A stretch of 45,585 bases of DNA from Prevotella sp. (lineage in GTDB: Bacteria > Bacteroidota > Bacteroidia > Bacteroidales > Bacteroidaceae). Shown one piece after another: positions 40,421-45,585 of the stretch. How positions within the stretch are numbered: the first letter of the stretch is position 1; each line of letters begins with the position of its first letter. The DNA lies in the NCBI GenBank assembly GCA_017430675.1, contig JAFRMM010000227.1, positions 1-45,585 on the forward strand. The letters run 5' to 3'. The position numbers and the translations under genes were made by a program. The notes under the pieces were generated by a model, which searched no databases, was not told where the DNA came from, and was given only the letters and a program-made list of their open reading frames with translations.

Positions 40421-40428
40421 CAAAATTA
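40421..40428 (-). promoter_or_regulatory. Promoter -7 box for the lipoprotein operon
   Basis: TAATTTTG on the minus strand, 67 bases before the ATG, divergent from the sulP promoter 60 bases away. Confidence 0.55.
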
Positions 40429-40481
40429 CGTTTTTTTTGAATAACAATCTCTTCCTGGCATGGGATTTAAACTTTTTTTAG

Positions 40482-40489
40482 TAATTTTG
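40482..40489 (+). promoter_or_regulatory. Promoter -7 box for sulP
   Basis: TAATTTTG, 28 bases before the ATG at 40518. Confidence 0.6.
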
Positions 40490-40517
40490 CACCGAGTTTT
40501 CAAGATAACAAACAACA

Positions 40518-42221
40518 ATGACAACATCTTTAACATTTAAGCCGAAACTGTTCTCGACAGTTCGGAACTATGACCGTCGCCAGTTCACCACCGACCTGTT
40601 GGCGGGCATCATCGTAGGCATCGTGGCACTGCCTTTAGCCATTGCCTTTGGTATCGCGTCAGGTGTGACGCCGGAAAAGGGTATCATCACCGCCATCGTG
40701 GCAGGACTCATCATCTCCCTCTTAGGAGGTTCAAAAGTACAGATCGGTGGTCCCACGGGCGCGTTCATTATTATTATCTATGGGATTATCCAGCAATATG
40801 GTTTCGAGGGACTGACGATAGCCACGCTCATGGCGGGTGTGTTCCTGATTCTCTTCGGCATCCTCCATCTGGGTACGATCATCAAGTATATCCCCTATCC
40901 TATCGTCGTGGGCTTTACCTCGGGTATCGCCCTCACCATCTTCACCACGCAGATCAAGGATCTCATGGGACTGACGATGACTTCTGTACCCAGCGATTTC
41001 GTTGAGAAATGGATAGCCTATATCGGTGCCTTCCCCACCATTGACGCGTGGAGTGCCGCCGTCGGTATCGGCTCCGTGGCCGTCATTGCCCTGTGGCCGC
41101 GCATTTCGCACTACAACAACCTGCTGAAGAAACTGCCAGGCAGTCTGATTGCCATCATCCTGATGACCATTGCTGCCCTGTTGCTCAAACAGTATGCAGG
41201 CATCACCACCATTGAGACCATCGGCGACCGTTTCTCCATCTCCAACCAACTGCCTGGAGCACAGATGCCTCAACTGACATGGGAGGTGATCAAGGGACTG
41301 GTGTCGCCAGCCATTACCATTGCCATCCTCGGAGCCATCGAGTCACTGCTCTCTGCCACCGTGGCCGATGGTGTCATCGGCGACCGTCACGACTCCAACA
41401 CAGAACTCATCGCCCAGGGAGTAGCCAACCTGGCGTCACCCATCTTCGGTGGCATACCGGCCACAGGTGCCATCGCCCGCACGATGACCAATATCAACAA
41501 CGGCGGCCGCACCCCCGTGGCGGGCATCGTCCATGCCGCCGTGCTGTTGCTCATCTTCCTGTTCCTCATGCCACTGGCACAGTATATCCCTATGGCCTGT
41601 CTGGCTGGCGTGCTCGTCATCGTGAGTTATAACATGAGCGGCTGGCGGTCGTTCCTCTCCATCATGAAGAACCCGAAGAGCGACGTCATCGTGCTCTGGG
41701 TCACCTTCCTGCTGACAGTCGTCTTCGACCTGACCATCGCCATTGAGGTCGGACTGCTCTGCGCCTGTCTGCTCTTTATGCGGCGCATGGCTGAGACCAC
41801 CGACGTCAAGGTCATCAGCGACGAGATCAACCCCGCTGAGGAAGACAGTGACTTCCAGTTGGGCAACCTCGAGCACCTCACCATTCCAGAGGGTGTGGAG
41901 GTCTATGAGATCAACGGTCCCTACTTCTTCGGAGCCGGCAACCGCTTTGAGGAGATCATGGGCGCCCTGCACCACAAGCGTCCCCGTGTGCGGATCATCC
42001 GTATGCGAAAGGTGCCGTTCGTGGATTCCACGGGCATCCACAACCTGACGAACCTGTGTCTGATGTCCCAGAAAGAGGGCATTCAGATCGTCCTTTCGGG
42101 CGTCAATCCGAAAGTCCAGGCTGTGCTTCATAAGGCGGGCTTCGACACCATGCTCGGCGAGGAGAACATCTGCTCCCATATCAACTTCGCCCTGGAGCGC
42201 GCCAAAAAATTGTTGGACTAG
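40518..42221 (+). CDS. SulP/SLC26-family anion transporter with STAS domain
   Basis: 567 aa. The UraA-like fold of about 14 helices begins FTTDLLAGIIVGIVALPLAI and has the family signature GSKVQIGGPTGAFI; the STAS domain covers about residues 445-560 and contains FVDSTGIHNL, the Ser typical of STAS phospho-regulation. Members carry sulfate, bicarbonate or dicarboxylates; which one cannot be read from sequence. It is a single-gene unit. The 316 bases downstream hold no gene but several repeats. Confidence 0.93.
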   Translation: MTTSLTFKPKLFSTVRNYDRRQFTTDLLAGIIVGIVALPLAIAFGIASGVTPEKGIITAIVAGLIISLLGGSKVQIGGPTGAFIIIIYGIIQQYGFEGLTIATLMAGVFLILFGILHLGTIIKYIPYPIVVGFTSGIALTIFTTQIKDLMGLTMTSVPSDFVEKWIAYIGAFPTIDAWSAAVGIGSVAVIALWPRISHYNNLLKKLPGSLIAIILMTIAALLLKQYAGITTIETIGDRFSISNQLPGAQMPQLTWEVIKGLVSPAITIAILGAIESLLSATVADGVIGDRHDSNTELIAQGVANLASPIFGGIPATGAIARTMTNINNGGRTPVAGIVHAAVLLLIFLFLMPLAQYIPMACLAGVLVIVSYNMSGWRSFLSIMKNPKSDVIVLWVTFLLTVVFDLTIAIEVGLLCACLLFMRRMAETTDVKVISDEINPAEEDSDFQLGNLEHLTIPEGVEVYEINGPYFFGAGNRFEEIMGALHHKRPRVRIIRMRKVPFVDSTGIHNLTNLCLMSQKEGIQIVLSGVNPKVQAVLHKAGFDTMLGEENICSHINFALERAKKLLD

Positions 42222-42248
42222 ACTGCCAAACAATCTGTCAAAAGGGAA

Positions 42249-42370
42249 AAATAGTGGCTCCGTACGATCATACGGAGCCACCATTTTCTGCTATCGTGCC
42301 ACTATTTTTTCCTATAGTGGCTCCGTAGCGGAAAACGGAGCCACTATTCTGCGCTACGGTGGCACTATAC
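42249..42370. repeat. Duplicated 60-bp block of alternating AGTGGCTCCGT repeats
   Basis: Six copies of a 12-14-bp core in orientations + - - + - -: 42249-42264, 42271-42287, 42295-42309, 42314-42327, 42335-42348 and 42356-42369. The two triplets (42250-42309 and 42313-42369) are direct repeats of each other. Adjacent + and - copies make long hairpins. The core AGTGGCTCCGTA is the same as in the array at 7215-7300. Confidence 0.75.
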
Positions 42371-42382
42371 GGATGAATTTAT

Positions 42383-42402
42383 GCGCGCGTACATGTGCGC
42401 GC
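42383..42402. repeat. GCGCGC palindrome
   Basis: GCGCGCGT-ACAT-GTGCGCGC can form an 8-bp hairpin with two G-T pairs. The alternating CG/TG run may also favour Z-DNA. It separates the two repeat clusters downstream of sulP. Confidence 0.5.
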
Positions 42403-42432
42403 AGGTATATAGTACCCATACTCACTTTTTAT

Positions 42433-42499
42433 GTGTCCCACCTGTCCCATCTGTCCCTTTTCCGCAAAACGACAGGGACACATGGGACAGATGGGACAC
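42433..42499. repeat. Inverted repeat built from tandem 9-bp TGTCCCAYC units
   Basis: The left arm (42433-42457) has three TGTCCC units at 9-bp steps; the right arm (42475-42499) is its reverse complement at 23 of 25 positions. The loop is 17 bases. Possible terminator for sulP and/or the opposite-strand gene, but the tandem structure points to a short-sequence-repeat origin. Confidence 0.7.
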
Positions 42500-42537
42500 T
42501 TGTTTTCGAGTTTAACCTACTACCGCGCGTGCGCCTG

Positions 42538-44382
42538 TCACTTCACGACGACCTTCCTTCCGTTGTGGATATAGAGGCCCTTCTTCGTGGGCTTATCGAT
42601 GCGCTGGCCACTAATAGTAAACCACTCGTCGTCACGGTTATTGGTTATTGTTTCACGGTTATTGTCCTTGATGCCCGTGGTTTCACCGTCGCCGCCGATG
42701 CTGCCGAAGACGACCGGCATGGACTCCGTCTCGAGTTCAGCCAGATGGCAGGTGCTAGGCATTCCTAGATGACCTAGGACATCCGAGGTGTCCTCGCTGC
42801 GGGCACGTCCTTCACGCGTGTCATCCAGATGGTGCCCTCGGTCTTGTCGAAGCCCGTGGCAATGAAGGCCTTCAAGTCCTCAAAGCCGCGGAAGTCGAGG
42901 TTCTTGTCGCTGCAGAACGTGGTCTTGCCGTTCTTGCCGATGGTGATGTCACAGGTCTCTGCCATTTCCACGATATTGGCGAACTCCTTCCATCCTTCGG
43001 CCTGTTCGTACTTCTCCTTTGAGCCGACAGGCACGTAAAGGATGCAGGTCTCGGTATTCACGCCGTCGAAGACGCTGATCACATCCACCTCGGCTTCCTC
43101 ACCGTCATCACCTCGTGTCTTCACCTTACCAGTCAGGTCAATGGGATCCTCGGCGTAGAGGTAGATCACCTTCAGGTTTGTACAGCCCGCGAAGGCCTTC
43201 TCACCGATGGAAGTAACAGACTCCGGGATCGTCACCTTCTCCATCGTCGTGTTATTCTCAAAGGCACCGTCGCCGATGGCCGTCACCTCGTACTTCTCGC
43301 CGTCAAGTTCAACGACAGGCTTAATTTCCACCTCCTTGACAGATTCTCCTGAAGAATTCTGGACTGTCACCGTCTTTTCCTCCTCATCGGGGACGTATGC
43401 GACCTCATCTTCGATGACGACCTCCCGGATCTCCTTGAAGTCCTTCCAGCCGTCTGCTGCTGCATAAATATCCTTGCAACCTGCTGGCACATGGAGTGTG
43501 GCGTTTTCTATATTGGAATAATTAAAGACACTTGCCGACGCTTCAGGTGCATTCTCTGCATAACAATAAACGTCCGTCAGGCTGCTGCAACCACTAAAGG
43601 CATCCCATAAGTCAGGCGATGTAGTATTCCTGCCAATAACTGTCACACTCTTGGGAATTGTTATCGAAGTCAGACTGCTGCAGCCATTGAATGTAAAACT
43701 CCATATAGTCTTCACGCCTTCTGGAATGACAACCGAGGTCAATCCGCTACATCCCTCGAATGCACTTACGCCTATACTTGCGACCGTGTTAGGAAGAGCC
43801 AAGGAGGTCAAGCCTTCACATTTTTTGAAGGCACAATCACCTATGCTTGTCACGCCGTCAGGAATCACCGTATTATTGCAACCAGCAATCAGTTTGTTTG
43901 TATTTGTTCCAATAATGGCATTACAGTTGTCACGGCTGTCATACATCGGTGTTACCTTCATCTACCACGATGGAAGTCAGGTTGCTGCAACCAGAGAACG
44001 CACCCGTACCAATGGAGGTCACGCTGCTGGGGATGACCAATGAGGTGATGCCGCAATTCTCAAAAGCACCGCCTCCGAAGAATCCACCCCAGTCATAGCA
44101 ACCGGCAATGGAAGTTATCCCGTCAGGAAGTTTCACAGAAGTCAAATCCCATGAACAATTTGCGAAGGCACTTTCCCCCACTGAAGTTACATCATACTCC
44201 ACATCCTTATAGGTAACTGTCGGAGGAACAACGATGTCGCCTTTATAACGGTCGGGACTACTTGTCACTTCGGCCTTCTTGGCTTCAGCATCCAGATTGT
44301 AGTTGATGCCGTCGATCTCCACGACATCGGCACTTGCCATCAATGGTAGCAATGCCAAAAGGAATAATAATGCTTTCTTCAT
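42538..44382 (-). pseudogene. BspA-like leucine-rich-repeat surface protein, disrupted frame
   Basis: The gene is spread over three frames: 44382-43939 (signal peptide MKKALLFLLALLPLMASA and the first repeats), 43961-42774 (main repeat region) and 42762-42538 (C-terminal tail). The repeats follow the LRR_5 pattern (VTSIGEKAFAGCTNLKVIYL, LTSVVIPEGVKTIWSFTFNG), known from BspA adhesins of Prevotella and relatives. Near 43945 the expected DEGN-x-YDSRDNCNAI junction needs removal of one base, so a single-base shift separates frames 1 and 2. Frames 2 and 3 part near 42770, in a stretch with three CCTAG units. The tail ends GQRIDKPTKKGLYIHNGRKV, a common surface-anchoring end. A leader of about 250 nt precedes it. 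Confidence 0.8.
42764..42800. repeat. CCTAG short-sequence repeats at the second frame break
   Basis: Three CCTAG/CTAGG units at about 9-base steps occur (ATTCCTAGATGACCTAGG), followed by a small hairpin GGACA-TCCGAGG-TGTCC. The reading frame of the BspA-like gene is lost here. Variation in unit number would switch the frame, as in phase-variable genes. Confidence 0.5.
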
Positions 44383-44634
44383 ACGTTTTTAATTATTGAC
44401 GTTAATAAAATTGTTTCTTCTCATCCCATTAGCAGAAGCGCGGGACTGCCTTACCAGTTCCGAATGAAGGTCGTGAGAATTACCTCAGAAAAGAAATTGG
44501 GTGAACAGCCCCACGCATATAGCGTGAAAGTCGTTGTGCCCTCTTGCTTTTCTATCCTGAAAGTTTCTCACGTTTTCATTCGCAATTTGGTCATAACGCT
44601 TCTTCTGCCGAGCGGGTCCTTCCCGCTCCGTCGG
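44383..44634 (-). ncRNA. Long structured 5' leader RNA of the BspA-like gene
   Basis: Starting just after the promoter box, the minus-strand transcript can form: a 5' hairpin GAGCGGG-aagga-CCCGCTC; a long closing stem in which GAATGAA (44575-44581) and CGTGAGAA (44565-44572) pair perfectly with TTCATTC (44462-44468) and TTCTCACG (44472-44479); an inner stem AGAAAAG/CTTTTCT (44547-44553 with 44487-44493); a hairpin CACGC-TATAT-GCGTG (44512-44526); and downstream CTTCT/AGAAG around GCTAATGGGATG. No open frame runs through it. It matches no riboswitch class I can name; it could also be a free small RNA. Confidence 0.65.
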
Positions 44635-44642
44635 CAAAGATA
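44635..44642 (-). promoter_or_regulatory. Promoter -7 box for the leader RNA and BspA-like gene
   Basis: TATCTTTG on the minus strand, about 250 bases before the start codon at 44382. It is the only box in the region on that strand, so the leader must be transcribed. Confidence 0.7.
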
Positions 44643-44727
44643 AACAAAAATCCCGAAACGTCCAAACAATTCTAAGGAAAAAACAAAAAAATTTCCCATT
44701 CTTAATCCATTATTCTCAATTAATTTG

Positions 44728-44735
44728 TATCTTTG
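44728..44735 (+). promoter_or_regulatory. Promoter -7 box for the HerA-like gene
   Basis: TATCTTTG, 26 bases before the ATG at 44762. Confidence 0.65.
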
Positions 44736-44761
44736 CAGAAAATTTTAAAACTATAAATCTT

Positions 44762-45585
44762 ATGTACGACAAGGAAAGAGGGCTTTACATCGCCCATTGC
44801 GCCAACGGCGCACTCAGTATTACAGGTAAGATGGCTAACCGCCATGGTTTGATCGCCGGTGCCACAGGTACGGGTAAGACCGTCACCCTGCAGGTGATGG
44901 CCGAGTCGTTCTGTCAGGCAGGTGTCCCCTGCTTCATGGCCGACATGAAGGGCGACCTGAGCGGTATCTCTCAGGTAGGAAAACTCAGTGGCTTCATTGA
45001 GAAGCGCATGCCCGAGTTCGGCATCGAGAACCCCGAGTTCCAGGCCTGTCCCGTCAGGTTCTATGATGTCTTCGGCGAACAGGGTCACCCCATGCGCGCC
45101 ACCATCAGTCAGATGGGACCGATGCTCCTTTCCCGTCTGCTGCAGTTGAACGAGACGCAGGACGGTGTGCTGAACATCGTGTTCCGCATCGCCGACGACC
45201 GCGGTCTGCTGCTGCTCGACCTGAAGGACCTGCAGGCCATGCTCGACTGGGTATCCAAGCATGCCAAGGAATACACCACGAAATACGGTAATATCTCCGC
45301 CCAGACCATCGGCGCCATCCAGCGCGCCCTGCTCCAGTTGGAGACACAGGGAGCCGACAAGTTCTTCGGCGAGCCCTCCTTCGACATCTACGACCTGATG
45401 CAGACAGAGGGTGGCAAGGGTGTGATGAGCGTGCTGGCTGCCGACAAACTGATGATGCAGCCGAAACTCTACTCCACCTTCCTGCTGTGGTTGCTCTCCG
45501 AACTCTACTCCACCCTGCCCGAAGTGGGTGACATGGAACTGCCGAAACTCGTGTTCTTCTTCGACGAGGCCCACTTGCTCTTCAC
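44762..45585 (+). CDS. HerA-like ATPase (DUF853 family), 5' part
   Basis: 274 codons before the right edge. The Walker A motif is GATGTGKTVT (residues 33-42), preceded by the short DUF853 start with ITGKMANRHGLIAG; FMADMKGDLSGISQVGKLSG follows, and the Walker B motif VFFFDEAHLLF lies at the very edge. The family is related to HerA/FtsK ring ATPases that move DNA and is widely conserved, but its role in bacteria is poorly known. Only the C-terminal part with the Arg finger is missing from the window. Confidence 0.93.
   Translation, partial: MYDKERGLYIAHCANGALSITGKMANRHGLIAGATGTGKTVTLQVMAESFCQAGVPCFMADMKGDLSGISQVGKLSGFIEKRMPEFGIENPEFQACPVRFYDVFGEQGHPMRATISQMGPMLLSRLLQLNETQDGVLNIVFRIADDRGLLLLDLKDLQAMLDWVSKHAKEYTTKYGNISAQTIGAIQRALLQLETQGADKFFGEPSFDIYDLMQTEGGKGVMSVLAADKLMMQPKLYSTFLLWLLSELYSTLPEVGDMELPKLVFFFDEAHLLF

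Noticed and set aside
42538..42762. Independent 74-aa gene
   Set aside because: Its C-terminal sequence is the usual tail of BspA-like proteins, so it is the third segment of the broken gene.
44383..44634. Cobalamin, TPP or SAM riboswitch
   Set aside because: I looked for their core consensus boxes and saw none; the fold also differs, so no class is assigned.

Overview
The window looks like a chromosomal segment of a Bacteroidales bacterium, most likely Prevotellaceae (Prevotella in the broad sense). Three things point there. Most transcription units start behind a Bacteroidetes-type -7 box (TAnnTTTG), sometimes with a TTG about 20 bases upstream, and Shine-Dalgarno sequences are almost absent. 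The gene families are typical of the group: DUF4199, DUF6048/DUF6452, DUF2023 beside flavodoxin, a BspA-like leucine-rich-repeat surface protein, a Cthe_2159-type protein with a sorting-like tail, and a LytTR two-component pair. The third is the short SRP RNA. This assignment is by recognition, without any search.

Layout. 1-207: start of a TolC-like outer-membrane factor on the minus strand. 208-687: regulatory gap with three tandem 17-bp palindromes. 688-3510: secreted tannase-like esterase fused to a nitroreductase, a small unknown protein and a decayed remnant. 3661-7074: flavodoxin with DUF2023, two methyltransferases and small unknowns; the flavodoxin gene and a four-helix membrane protein gene share a duplicated palindromic promoter element. 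7075-11510: an accessory, rearranged zone with a repeat array, a cupin-MsrA fusion, a HAD remnant, a NimA-like protein, a 40-aa peptide, a hipBA toxin-antitoxin pair and a chimeric relic of nimA plus the peptide gene behind hipA. 11511-21487: housekeeping genes (hsp20, mfd, polyprenol-phosphate sugar transferase, acyltransferase, phosphoesterase, ribH, TPR protein, recF, dciA-like, 5-FTHF cyclo-ligase). 21480-30293: minus-strand genes (S41 protease, dCMP deaminase, M3 peptidase, Crp-like regulator, apbE, DUF6048, DUF6452, GT2, DUF4199). 30298-30670: SRP RNA with tRNA-Thr(UGU) four bases behind it. 30918-42221: M13 peptidase, membrane glycosyltransferase, DsbD, LytT/LytS, Cthe_2159 protein, helical lipoprotein and SulP transporter. 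42222-44642: repeat-rich DNA, a frame-disrupted BspA-like gene and its long structured leader. 44762-45585: 5' part of a HerA-like ATPase gene.

The most unusual observations: (1) a two-hairpin palindromic sequence sits in frame inside two unrelated protein genes in opposite orientations (5706-5752 and 9024-9066), like the Rickettsia palindromic elements; (2) the roughly 250-nt leader of the BspA-like gene folds by long perfect complementarities into what looks like a structured RNA of no class I recognise; (3) several repeat arrays with a period of 21-22 bp (400-460, 7215-7300, 25823-25908) look like cooperative protein-binding sites, and a core AGTGGCTCC recurs at loci up to 35 kb apart; (4) hipBA is followed by a fused copy of two gene pieces that lie upstream of it.

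Most plus- and minus-strand genes overlap by a few bases or are only a few bases apart, so the main operons are clear: hipB-hipA; dpm-like/plsC-like/phosphoesterase; recF-dciA; TPR-ribH; M3/dCMP deaminase/S41/cyclo-ligase; DUF4199/GT2/DUF6452/DUF6048/apbE/Crp; LytS-LytT; lipoprotein/Cthe_2159.
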